Below, in pieces: positions 7,630-15,195 of a stretch of DNA of 64,000 nucleotides (positions are counted from its first letter, which is position 1; each line of letters starts with the position of its first letter). Below the pieces are notes generated by a model that saw nothing but the letters and a program-made list of their open reading frames with translations, made no database searches and was not told the DNA's origin. The position numbers were made by a program, and so were the translations under genes. The stretch spans positions 124,001 through 188,000 of the forward strand of contig NZ_BMHT01000001.1 of the NCBI RefSeq assembly GCF_014641455.1, written 5' to 3'. This DNA is from Hymenobacter cavernae (GTDB lineage Bacteria > Bacteroidota > Bacteroidia > Cytophagales > Hymenobacteraceae).

Positions 7630-8460
7630 TTGCTCTACCAGGCACTCAGCTACTTACAGTTTTTACTCCGCTCGGGGAATGCGCATGGGCTGCATTCCCC
7701 GTTCGTTTTTGCGCTCTACAACGACGTTATTCAGCGCGGCGGCTTCTACTCCGCGTTTGCACGCATTGAGGCGGAGCGTAAAGCCTTGCTGCACCGGCCC
7801 GATTCCATAACCGTCTGCGACTTTGGTGCTGGCTCGCATACCGGTGCCGGCACGGAGCGCCGCGTGCGCGATATTGCCCGCACGGCGGCCAAGCCGCGCA
7901 AATTCGGGCAGCTGCTCTTCCGGTTGGTCAATCATTTTCAGCCCCGTACTGTGCTGGAGCTAGGTACTTCCCTAGGGCTGACGACGGCTTACTTGGCTGC
8001 CGCTAATTCACGGACGCGCGTCGTCACATTTGAAGGCTGCCCCCAGACGGCTGCCGTTGCCCGCGAGACTTTTCAGAACCTAAGTCTGAAGAACGTCACG
8101 CTGGTAGAAGGAAACCTCGATAACACTTTAGCAGCCAGCGCTAAAAACCTAGGTAGCCCCGTTGACTTTGTCTTCTTCGACGGCAACCACCGCTACGAGC
8201 CCACTGTGCGCTATTTCGAGCAGCTTCTCCCCTTCCGCACCGAGCACAGCCTTTTTGTTTTCGACGACATTCACTGGTCAGCGGAGATGACGCGTGCCTG
8301 GGAAACCATCAAAGCACACCCGGAAGTACTGCTGACGATTGATCTGTTCTTTGTGGGCTTGGTGTTTTTCCGCAAAAACCAGCCAAAGCAGCACTTCCGC
8401 CTGCGCTTCGACAACTTAGTGGATAAGCTTCTTAACCGAACCCGGAGCTTATCGGCCTAG
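7630..8460 (+). CDS. Class I SAM-dependent methyltransferase (O-methyltransferase-like)
   Basis: The protein has 276 residues from a TTG start. The start is supported because the conserved family opening (YLQFLLRSGNAHGLHSPFVF) begins just after it and no upstream ATG is in frame. The glycine-rich SAM-binding motif VLELGTSLGLTTAYLA lies near residue 102-117, an acidic residue follows in VVTFEGCPQTA, and a late acidic segment VDFVFFDGNHRYEPT resembles the metal/substrate site of O-methyltransferases. The substrate is unknown. It is a single gene, with an RNA-like unit downstream. Confidence 0.85.
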   Translation: MLYQALSYLQFLLRSGNAHGLHSPFVFALYNDVIQRGGFYSAFARIEAERKALLHRPDSITVCDFGAGSHTGAGTERRVRDIARTAAKPRKFGQLLFRLVNHFQPRTVLELGTSLGLTTAYLAAANSRTRVVTFEGCPQTAAVARETFQNLSLKNVTLVEGNLDNTLAASAKNLGSPVDFVFFDGNHRYEPTVRYFEQLLPFRTEHSLFVFDDIHWSAEMTRAWETIKAHPEVLLTIDLFFVGLVFFRKNQPKQHFRLRFDNLVDKLLNRTRSLSA

Positions 8461-8534
8461 GTTGATCAGGTGGCCGAATGATACGGCAAATAAATTTGCT
8501 ATTATAAATAGCAAACAAATGCCCTAAATGCCAG

Positions 8535-8542
8535 TATATTTG
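8535..8542 (+). promoter_or_regulatory. Putative -7 box TATATTTG for the unit at 8550-8840
   Basis: This is an exact TAnnTTTG match. A TTTG is present at 8495-8498 but the spacing is far from the usual 19 bp, so the upstream element is missing or divergent. Transcription from here would enter the three hairpins at 8574-8650. Confidence 0.45.
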
Positions 8543-8665
8543 GCAAGCGTACGGTTGTCACCCCGCCAACACGACTGTTTTGAGCTCTTAAAACAGTGAA
8601 GCCCGTGTTGTGAGCACGGGCTTCGGGATAAGTGGGTGTGTGAGCCACCCTCAAATCCACTGGTT

Positions 8666-8797
8666 ATGGGTAAGGGTCGTACAGACTTGGATGGGCTTCA
8701 TTTCCAATGCTCCATTCAGGTTTCCACTACCTTCCTGGTGAAGGTACTGGCAGCTTTGGGAGGAATGGGAGGTTTATACCTCTTATTTGGCCCCTAG
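8666..8797 (+). CDS. Possible small protein of 43 residues with hydrophobic C-terminus
   Basis: An ATG at 8666 opens a 43-codon frame ending in TAG at 8795-8797, right before a terminator hairpin. The peptide begins MGKGRTDLDGLHFQC and ends in a glycine-rich hydrophobic segment (VLAALGGMGGLYLLFGP) that could insert in a membrane. I do not recognise a family. The frame lies inside a short unit with its own -7 box and terminator, which supports expression of the region but not necessarily translation. It could be a small membrane peptide, a type I toxin-like peptide, or chance. Confidence 0.35.
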   Translation: MGKGRTDLDGLHFQCSIQVSTTFLVKVLAALGGMGGLYLLFGP

Positions 8798-8806
8798 CGT
8801 AATGGT

Positions 8807-8840
8807 AGCAGGAGGCGCGAGCTTCCTGCTATTTTTGTTT
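8807..8840 (+). terminator. Rho-independent terminator after the small ORF
   Basis: A 10-bp stem (AGCAGGAGGC / GCTTCCTGCT, one G:U pair) is closed by the GNRA tetraloop GCGA and followed by ATTTTTGTTTT. It lies 10 bp after the small ORF stop. Confidence 0.8.
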
Positions 8841-8904
8841 TCAACGAAACAAATATAAGGTATGTTTTCGCAAAAAACGGACATTAAAATTGGATAGTTG
8901 GCAG

Positions 8905-9768
8905 CTACAAACCCGCTACACCTAGGTCCGCTACGTGCCCTTCGTCCTGCAAAGCCTGGCGGATATTGGTCAGCTTGGTGAGGAGTCGCTCCAGCTGATC
9001 CAGGGGCAGCATATTGGCACCGTCCGACTTGGCGGTGGCGGGCGTCGGGTGCGTTTCGATAAACAAACCATCGGCGCCAACGGCAATGGCCGCTTTGGCA
9101 ATCGTCTCGATAAGAGCGGGTTGGCCGCCGGTTACGCCGCTGGCCTGGTTGGGCCGCTGCAAGGAGTGTGTCACGTCCATCACGACGGGCACGCCGAAGC
9201 TTTGCATCTCGGGCAGATTGCGGAAGTCCACCACCAGGTCGGAGTAGCCGAAGGAGTTACCGCGGTCGGTGAGGATGACGTTCTCGTTGCCGGATTGCTT
9301 CACTTTATCGACGGCAAACTGCATAGCCGCACCCGACAGAAACTGGCCTTTTTTGATATTGACCACCTTGCCGGTTTTGGCCGCCGCGATGAGCAGATCA
9401 GTCTGGCGACACAGAAAGGCCGGAATTTGCAGCACATCAACGTATTCGGCGGCGAAGGCAGCCTCGCCGGTTTCGTGAATATCCGTGACGGTAGGCACGC
9501 CGATTTCCTTGCTTACTTTCTGGAGAATCCGCAGCGCCGTTTCGTCGCCGATGCCGGTGAAGGAGTCGAGGCGCGAGCGGTTGGCCTTGCGGTACGAGCC
9601 TTTGAAGATGTACGGAATCTGAAGCTTATCCGTGATGTGCTTCACGCGCTCGGCGATGCGCAGGGCCATGTCTTCGCCCTCAATCACGCAGGGGCCTGCC
9701 ATTAGAAAGAACTGACCAGAATTTGTATTGCGAAAATGCGGGAGGGCAGTGGCGAGAGAGTTAAACAT
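8905..9768 (-). CDS. kdsA: 3-deoxy-8-phosphooctulonate synthase (Kdo-8-P synthase)
   Basis: KdsA condenses phosphoenolpyruvate with arabinose 5-phosphate to give Kdo-8-phosphate for lipopolysaccharide core assembly. The start is placed at the ATG at 9768 (287 residues), since MFNSLATALPHF leads directly into the domain; an ATG at 9783 is also possible. Motifs include FLMAGPCVIEGED, FKGSYRKANRSRLDSF, NVILTDRGNSFGYSDLVVD in two segments, and the closing DVTHSLQRPNQASGVTGGQ. These match KdsA rather than the related DAHP synthases. The gene is followed upstream on the same strand by an unrelated small membrane protein. Confidence 0.95.
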   Translation of the reverse strand: MFNSLATALPHFRNTNSGQFFLMAGPCVIEGEDMALRIAERVKHITDKLQIPYIFKGSYRKANRSRLDSFTGIGDETALRILQKVSKEIGVPTVTDIHETGEAAFAAEYVDVLQIPAFLCRQTDLLIAAAKTGKVVNIKKGQFLSGAAMQFAVDKVKQSGNENVILTDRGNSFGYSDLVVDFRNLPEMQSFGVPVVMDVTHSLQRPNQASGVTGGQPALIETIAKAAIAVGADGLFIETHPTPATAKSDGANMLPLDQLERLLTKLTNIRQALQDEGHVADLGVAGL

Positions 9769-9823
9769 GAGAGGTAAACGCAATGCGTCGTTTAGTAGGC
9801 GCGATAAACAGATGAAGTGCAGG

Positions 9824-10096
9824 TTATGAATGCGGCATTCGGAGCCGTAATGCTGAGCGAAGAAGCGTAATAAACAGCAACAAGAAAATGACTGACACTA
9901 TTAGAAAAACAGGGTATACATCAGCACGCCTAGGGTCAAAAAGTACGGTTTTTTGAAGCTCTTCTTCAGTATATAGGTTGAGGTAGTTCCTGTATACTGC
10001 CACAGCCCAGACGCTAGTTGACAAGGCACAAGCTAGCACCGCCCCTGTCAAGACAAGTACCCAGATAGCGTAAAAGAGTTTTAGGAGTAATCGCAT
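9824..10096 (-). CDS. Small membrane protein of unknown function
   Basis: The frame starts at the ATG at 10096 (90 residues, MRLLLKLFYAIWVLVL...) or at 10123 (99 residues), where it would overlap the methyltransferase stop by 20 bp. Two hydrophobic segments are visible, one near the N-terminus and one at about 71-89 of the long form (VYPVFLIVSVIFLLLFITLL). Between them is a charged loop with TEEELQKTVLFDPRRADVY. I do not recognise the family. The tight spacing suggests cotranscription with the methyltransferase gene. Confidence 0.6.
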   Translation of the reverse strand: MRLLLKLFYAIWVLVLTGAVLACALSTSVWAVAVYRNYLNLYTEEELQKTVLFDPRRADVYPVFLIVSVIFLLLFITLLRSALRLRMPHS

Positions 10097-10103
10097 AACT
10101 CTT

Positions 10104-10721
10104 TTACTGCTGTTCAGAGCCAATTTTCTTCTTCAGGCAAATAAACAACTCACGGCCTTGGCGGGGTTTGATGGAGTTATACGCGGTTTCAAAGTGTACG
10201 AACTCAAAGTAGGGAGCGAAGTACGCGCGGTACTCCTCGCGGCTGCCCCCGAAGGGCGGCTCCGACCTAGGTCCGAAATCGGCATCGAACAGTACGCCCA
10301 TCAGCGTACCGCCCGCTCGCAGGAGTCGGGCGCACTGCTCGGCGTAAGCAGGTCGTAGCGCCGGCGGCAAAGCACAAAAAAATGTTTGTTCCACCAGCAA
10401 GTCGTAAGGCGGCGCGGCGGGCAGCCTGAAAAAATCCTGTAATAGCAAATGTTCCTTCGGAAAGCTAGGTACCCGCGCCTGCAAGGCTTGTAAAGCCTCC
10501 GGCGCCACGTCGGCCACAAAGATTTTTGTAAAGCCCCGATCATACAGATACTCAGCTTCATAGCCCTTTCCAGCACCCGGAATCAGGATTCGCCGGTCGT
10601 CGGGTGAACCTAGCTGCGCAAAATAATCCCGCAGCGGTGGCGTTATTGCGCCTGCGTCCCAGTCGGTGCGCCCCGTAGCGTAGCGCTGGCTCCAGTAAGA
10701 CTCATCAAAGGTTAAATCCAA
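10104..10721 (-). CDS. SAM-dependent methyltransferase, thiopurine S-methyltransferase (TPMT) family
   Basis: The 205-residue protein has the TPMT-family opening FDESYWSQRYATGRTDWD, then the SAM-binding ILIPGAGKGYEAEYLYDRGF, an acidic strand end VFVADVAPEAL-like, and LLVEQTFFCALPPALRPAYAEQ, which matches the family's EQTFFCALxPxxR motif. TPMT-like bacterial enzymes methylate thiols, selenium or tellurium compounds, but the natural substrate here is unknown. The gene is divergent from the coiled-coil protein at 10849 and shares the spacer with its promoter. Confidence 0.88.
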   Translation of the reverse strand: MDLTFDESYWSQRYATGRTDWDAGAITPPLRDYFAQLGSPDDRRILIPGAGKGYEAEYLYDRGFTKIFVADVAPEALQALQARVPSFPKEHLLLQDFFRLPAAPPYDLLVEQTFFCALPPALRPAYAEQCARLLRAGGTLMGVLFDADFGPRSEPPFGGSREEYRAYFAPYFEFVHFETAYNSIKPRQGRELFICLKKKIGSEQQ

Positions 10722-10752
10722 ATTCGTACAGAATTATTAACTAGAGGCTGAA

Positions 10753-10783
10753 TTTGCGTAGGCAGCTAATCCGTTTATTTTTG
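10753..10783 (+). promoter_or_regulatory. Consensus Bacteroidota promoter TTTG-N19-TATTTTTG
   Basis: TTTG at 10753-10756, exactly 19 bp of spacer, then TATTTTTG at 10776-10783. This is a full match to the consensus of the Bacteroidota primary sigma factor. The predicted start near 10790 gives a leader of about 60 nt before the ATG at 10849, with a small CCGGA/TCCGG hairpin at 10805-10816. Confidence 0.8.
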
Positions 10784-10848
10784 CGAATAAAGGTAATGCG
10801 CCATCCGGACAGTCCGGGCTTTACTCATTTAAAACACCCACGTTTGCC

Positions 10849-11796
10849 ATGGAACAAAATACCAGCCCCGAGCCCCAGAAAAATAACCGGGCCCTACTTT
10901 GGATAGCCCTCATTCTGGTCCTGCTGGGCATCAATGCCGTGTTGATTTATATGAATCAGCAGAAGGGCAAGCAGAATGAGCAGCTTACAGCTACCGTGCA
11001 GGAAAAAGACACGAAGCTAGAGGAACAGATCAAGCAATTCGAAACCCTCAAAGCTGATTTTGAGCGGCAAAGCCAGGAGGTGCAGGCAATGGGCCAATCC
11101 AACGACTCGCTGGAAGCCAAGATTGCTTCTATCAACGCCGACCTACTGAAGCTGCGCTCCTTCAAGAAAGGCAGCTTCTCGATTGCCGATCAGCAACGCT
11201 TCAAGCAGCGCGCTGCTAACCTGGAAAGCCAGTTGAAGGCGAAAGATGCCGAAATTGCGCAGCTCAAGCAGGATAATGAGGCACTCTACACGGAGACAAC
11301 GACTCTGAAAGAGCGCCAAAACAAGCTCACCGACACGATTTCGACGGTAGTGCGCTCGAATCAGGAGCTGACCGAGAAAGTTAATATCGCTTCGCGCTTG
11401 CAGGCTGAAAACATTAAGGTTGGTGTCGTTAACAGCCGCAACAAAGAGAAGGACGACGAAGAAAACGAGTTTAAAGCCAAGCGTGTGGAAAAGGTGAAAG
11501 TAACCTTCAACATCGCTCGCAATGACGTCGCGCCGAAAGAAACCAAGCAGATCATGATGCGTCTGATCGAGCCGGATGGTTCGGCGCTCTACAACCTGAG
11601 CACCGGCGGCGGCACGTTCATGATTGATGGCGCTGAGGCGTTCTACACGGCCAAGCAGGACATCGTGTACGACAACACGCGCCAGCCTGTGCAGTTTGTG
11701 TATGCCAAAGGCGCTCCTTACAAAACGGGTTTGCACACGGTGGAGCTGTACTCCGGCGGCGTGATGATCGGCAAAACGACGTTCACGCTGAAGTAG
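10849..11796 (+). CDS. Membrane-anchored coiled-coil protein of unknown function
   Basis: The 315 residues begin with a short polar N-terminus and one membrane segment (about 16-34, LLWIALILVLLGINAVLIY). A long heptad-rich coiled coil follows (about 38-190, rich in Glu, Lys and Gln). After a basic linker, a beta-rich C-terminal domain (about 215-315) follows, with RVEKVKVTFNIARNDVA and the closing GLHTVELYSGGVMIGKTTFTLK. The layout suggests an inner-membrane anchor with a periplasmic rod and sandwich domain. I know no assigned function. It has the best consensus promoter in the window and a strong terminator, so it is probably a single-gene, well-expressed unit. Confidence 0.85.
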   Translation: MEQNTSPEPQKNNRALLWIALILVLLGINAVLIYMNQQKGKQNEQLTATVQEKDTKLEEQIKQFETLKADFERQSQEVQAMGQSNDSLEAKIASINADLLKLRSFKKGSFSIADQQRFKQRAANLESQLKAKDAEIAQLKQDNEALYTETTTLKERQNKLTDTISTVVRSNQELTEKVNIASRLQAENIKVGVVNSRNKEKDDEENEFKAKRVEKVKVTFNIARNDVAPKETKQIMMRLIEPDGSALYNLSTGGGTFMIDGAEAFYTAKQDIVYDNTRQPVQFVYAKGAPYKTGLHTVELYSGGVMIGKTTFTLK

Positions 11797-11870
11797 TCTG
11801 AACCACGAATCCCTGCGGGTTTTTCGGATTCCACGGCTTTTGTGGACAATTCATAACCTAGGTTCTATTC

Positions 11871-11912
11871 AAAAAGAAAAGCCTTCCCAGCAATGGGAAG
11901 GCTTTTCTTTTT
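11871..11912 (+). terminator. Strong terminator after the coiled-coil protein
   Basis: A perfect 19-bp stem (AAAAAGAAAAGCCTTCCCA and its complement) has a GCAA loop and A/T tracts on both sides, so it could stop transcription from either strand. A CCTAGG palindrome lies just upstream at 11858-11863. Confidence 0.9.
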
Positions 11913-12002
11913 GAGAGTGAAGTCAGAATAAATCAGGAAAAGAGCAGAAGTGAATCGTCCGCAAAAGCCGTGGAATTCAATTAATTTGATCGAATCCGTG
12001 GT

Positions 12003-14630
12003 TCAGATGGACTGCTCGAACTCCTCCAGCTTCTTGGTCGTGCCGCTGATATTTTCTGTTAGCAACACAACGACGGCGCCCTCGGGAGCAGTAGCCAACA
12101 CATGGTCAATGGCCTCCATCTCGTTTTCAATGTAAGTTATGGGTAGTTCCGGCTTATCCAGACGCAAGCCACGAGTCATGATTTCGCGCAGCTCATCAGC
12201 AGTTTTGCCGCGTAGGTCACGATCTTGGCGCAGGATTACTTCATCAAAAATGCGACCTGCTACGCGCGCAAAACCTAGGGTGTCCTCATCCCGCCGGTCG
12301 CCGAGCCCGGATACAACCCCAATCTTACGCGTTGCAGGCGTGTTATTGAGGAACTCTGCAAATTTCTCAAGCCCTGCGGTGTTGTGCGCGTAGTCGACGA
12401 CCACTTCGAATTTAGGAAACCGATATACGTTCATACGGCCCGGCGTCTTGGTAGCGGAAGGCACAAACGTGCGTAGCGCCGTTTTAATCTCGTCGCGCTC
12501 GAAGCCCGCCAGATACGTCGCTAATGCGGCGGCCAGCGAGTTCTCGATGTTAAAGCCTGCACGGCCACCAAAAGTCACCGGGAACTCAACCGCTCGGTCG
12601 ATGCGCAGCTTATAGCTGTTCTTATAAATCGTCACGTAGCCTTCCTCATAGACAGCCGCCACGCCCCCCTGCTCTACATGCTCGCGAATGCGCGGGTTGT
12701 TCTCATCCATACTGAAGAAGGCCACACGGCAATCCAAGCCTTTTGCCATGCCATATACCAGGTTGTCGTCTGCATTCAACACGGCCCAGCCGTTCTTCTG
12801 CACGGTACGCGGCACAACGGCCTTCACCTCGGCCATTTCCTCCAACGTATAGATGTCACGCTGACCTAGGTGGTCGGCGGCGACGTTGGTTACCACCGCA
12901 ATATCGCAGGTATTAAAACCTAGGCCTGATCGCAGCATACCGCCGCGGGCCGTTTCGAGTACCGCGTAGTTTACTGTGGGATCTTTCAGCACAAATTCGG
13001 TGCTGACGGCGCCGGTACAGTCGCCTTTTTGCAACTGCTTATTCTGGATATAAATGCCATCAGTGGTCGTGAAGCCCACTTTATAGCCTTTCGCCGCAAC
13101 AATGTGCGCAATCAGGCGCGTGGTAGTGGTCTTGCCGTTGGTTCCAGAAATGGCAATGATCGGAATACGGGACGCTGAGCCGGGCGGGAACAGCATATCG
13201 ACCACCGGCGCGGCTACGTTGCGCGGCAGGCCTTCTGTAGGCGAAATGTGCATCCGGAAGCCGGGCGCAGCATTCACCTCAATAACAGCACCGCGGGTTT
13301 CATTCAGCGGAATGGCAATGTCACTGGTCAGCAGATCAATACCGCAGATGTCCAGGCCGATAATACCGGCTACGCGCTCGGCCAGTAGGACGTTATAAGG
13401 ATCTACCAAATCGGTCACATCCGTCGCGGTGCCGCCGGTGCTGATGTTGGCGGTGCTTTTCAGATACACCGTTTTACCCACGGGCAATACCGATTCCAGT
13501 GTCAGATCCTGCCCTTGCAAGAGGTCCATCGTATGCTGATCGGCTTTAATCTGGGTCAGCACCTTTTCGTGACCAATTCCGCGGCGCGGATCGGTATTTA
13601 CCTGATCAATAAGCTGCTGAATCGTGCTCACGCCATCGCCGGTCACGGCGGCCGGCGTGCGCTTAGCGGCCGCAATGAGCTTGCCATTCACCACCAGCAG
13701 GCGGTAGTCGTCGCCTTCCACGTAGCGCTCCACAATGACGGCGCGCGAGTATTCCTGCGCAGCTTTCAGGCCCGCTAGGGCTTGTTCCCAATTCTTAATC
13801 TTGATGGTGGCGCCCTTGCCGTGGTTGCCGTCGAGCGGCTTCGTCACGATGGGGTAACCTAGCTCTTCAATGGCATCCTGCAAGCCTTCCGGCGAATAAA
13901 CCGTGGTGCCACGTGGCACCGGCACGCCGGCATCGTGCAGCATGGCCTTGGTTTTGTTCTTATTACCGGCAATTTCGACGGCGAAATAGGCCGTTTTAGA
14001 AGACGTGGTTGCCTGAATACGCTTCTGATTGCAACCGTAACCTAGCTGAATGATCGAGCTGTTCTTAAGCTGGATGTACGGAATGTTGCGCGAAGCGGCT
14101 TCCGCGACAATGCTCCAGGTGCTAGGTCCAAAGAACTCATCCTCCCGAATTTCGTGCAGCTCCTCAATGATTGGTTGCAGATCAATTGTCTGTTCCTTAC
14201 ACAAAGCCTCCACGATTTGCACAGCAGCTTCCGCCGCGGCACGGCCAGCCCGCTCCTCCTGGTAGGCAAACACCACGAACTCAACGCCTTCTTCGCGCGC
14301 TGGGTACGACTTCCCCCAGTAAACCGGCATTCCGGCCATGCGCTGCAACTCCAGCGCAACGTGCTGAATGACATGGCCTAGGGGTTCACCATCGGAAAGC
14401 TGTTCGTGAGTAAGCGGCGGGTACTTGGTAGAGTACTTTGTTGCTTCAACGGTCGGTTGCGGCTGGCCCATCGTCGGGAATAGCTGCATGAGCCTGGAAT
14501 CTAACCCAGGCACCGCATCTGACCATACATTAGCGAAGTCTTCAAGGTCCACCTTCATTACAATCAACTTGTAGTGCTTGACAGACCAGTAGCTTGGGCC
14601 GCGCATGGTGCGCAGGTCAATAATCTTCAT
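12003..14630 (-). CDS. cphA: Cyanophycin synthetase
   Basis: CphA polymerises aspartate and arginine into cyanophycin, a nitrogen and carbon store, using ATP for each step. The 875 residues have the expected three parts: an N-terminal domain (about 1-160), an ATP-grasp domain (about 215-480; GYPIVTKPLDGNHGKGATI and EVNAAPGFRMHISPTEG), and a Mur-ligase-like domain starting with the P-loop GTNGKTTTT at 496-504. The later VVDYAHNTAGLEKF and VSGLGDRRDED also match the family. The length is close to that of cyanobacterial CphA1. No cyanophycinase or isoaspartyl dipeptidase is adjacent. The gene stands alone between two convergent or spaced units. Confidence 0.95.
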   Translation of the reverse strand: MKIIDLRTMRGPSYWSVKHYKLIVMKVDLEDFANVWSDAVPGLDSRLMQLFPTMGQPQPTVEATKYSTKYPPLTHEQLSDGEPLGHVIQHVALELQRMAGMPVYWGKSYPAREEGVEFVVFAYQEERAGRAAAEAAVQIVEALCKEQTIDLQPIIEELHEIREDEFFGPSTWSIVAEAASRNIPYIQLKNSSIIQLGYGCNQKRIQATTSSKTAYFAVEIAGNKNKTKAMLHDAGVPVPRGTTVYSPEGLQDAIEELGYPIVTKPLDGNHGKGATIKIKNWEQALAGLKAAQEYSRAVIVERYVEGDDYRLLVVNGKLIAAAKRTPAAVTGDGVSTIQQLIDQVNTDPRRGIGHEKVLTQIKADQHTMDLLQGQDLTLESVLPVGKTVYLKSTANISTGGTATDVTDLVDPYNVLLAERVAGIIGLDICGIDLLTSDIAIPLNETRGAVIEVNAAPGFRMHISPTEGLPRNVAAPVVDMLFPPGSASRIPIIAISGTNGKTTTTRLIAHIVAAKGYKVGFTTTDGIYIQNKQLQKGDCTGAVSTEFVLKDPTVNYAVLETARGGMLRSGLGFNTCDIAVVTNVAADHLGQRDIYTLEEMAEVKAVVPRTVQKNGWAVLNADDNLVYGMAKGLDCRVAFFSMDENNPRIREHVEQGGVAAVYEEGYVTIYKNSYKLRIDRAVEFPVTFGGRAGFNIENSLAAALATYLAGFERDEIKTALRTFVPSATKTPGRMNVYRFPKFEVVVDYAHNTAGLEKFAEFLNNTPATRKIGVVSGLGDRRDEDTLGFARVAGRIFDEVILRQDRDLRGKTADELREIMTRGLRLDKPELPITYIENEMEAIDHVLATAPEGAVVVLLTENISGTTKKLEEFEQSI

Positions 14631-14795
14631 AGAATAGAAGTGCTTGGAAAGGAAGTGGAATGGGCGGTGGGTAGCCCGCTTGTACGATTTTCTTAAATGT
14701 AAGGATTATGTTTTGTCGCCCCACTTACGCATTTCTATGCGCTTTTTCTAGCACTTCCTCCCGACCTAGGCTTCTAACTCAACACTATAGGGCCT

Positions 14796-14832
14796 AAAAA
14801 CAAAAACCCCGGTTGGGGCTAATCAACCGGGG
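14796..14832 (-). terminator. Terminator of the tRNA-Cys gene
   Basis: Read on the minus strand, a CCCCGGTTG / CAACCGGGG stem with an 8-nt loop is followed by TTTTTGTTTTT. It lies 34 bp beyond the tRNA 3' end. Confidence 0.85.
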
Positions 14833-14865
14833 TACTGAGCTACTGAAAACAGGAACTATAAAGAG

Positions 14866-14936
14866 AGGTGACGAGCGGATTCGAACCGCTGTAGGAGGTT
14901 TTGCAGACCTCTACCTAGCCACTCGGTCACGTCACC
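14866..14936 (-). tRNA. tRNA-Cys (anticodon GCA)
   Basis: The minus strand folds as a cloverleaf with acceptor stem GGTGACG/CGTCACC, D-arm GACCGAGTGGCTAGGTA, anticodon stem GAGGT/ACCTC around the loop CTGCAAA with anticodon GCA, and TPsiC arm AGCGG-TTCGAAT-CCGCT. The discriminator base is U, the cysteine identity base. The 3' CCA is not encoded. Confidence 0.95.
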
Positions 14937-15141
14937 AGAATGAGGATGCAAACTTACAGGTTTATCTGGCTTATGCCAAACCAAGTCCTGCTTTTCCGCT
15001 GCAATTAAAGGTAAGCCGCTGTTTTTCTGTGAGAATCAAATAGCGACCTTTTAAAAATCATTCGTTTTTACCCATCGTCTACTACTATGCGCAGCGAAGG
15101 ACTACTGTTGCCGGGGCTACGATGATTATTAGCTTGAAAAT

Positions 15142-15175
15142 AAAAAAGGCTCCGGAATAACCGGAGCCTTTCTTT
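15142..15175 (-). terminator. Terminator after rpsA
   Basis: An 11-bp perfect stem (AAAGGCTCCGG and its complement, loop AATAA) is followed on the minus strand by a T run. It lies about 20 bp after the rpsA stop, with a CCTAGG between. Confidence 0.85.
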
Positions 15176-15195
15176 ACTCAACGACCTAGGGTTGC

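Larger units (their letters stand above)
8550..8840 (+). ncRNA. Candidate structured RNA / leader with three consecutive hairpins
   Basis: Three stems follow one another: ACTGTTTT/AAAACAGT (8574-8597), a perfect 10-bp stem GAAGCCCGTG/CACGGGCTTC (8598-8624) with loop TTGTGAG, and GGGTG/CACCC (8634-8650) with loop TGTGAGC. The last two loops share TGTGAG. A 43-codon ORF (8666-8797) and a strong terminator (8807-8840) complete the unit. It does not show the conserved sequences of RNase P RNA, SRP RNA or tmRNA. It may be a small RNA or the leader of the small ORF. Confidence 0.45.

Noticed and set aside
8550..8840. Identification as RNase P RNA, SRP RNA, 6S RNA or tmRNA
   Set aside because: None of the conserved core sequences of RNase P, SRP or tmRNA is present, and the hairpin layout does not match the long bulged stem of 6S RNA.
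14813..15043. Plus-strand frame across 14813-15043
   Set aside because: It covers the tRNA-Cys gene and its terminator; no protein is supported.
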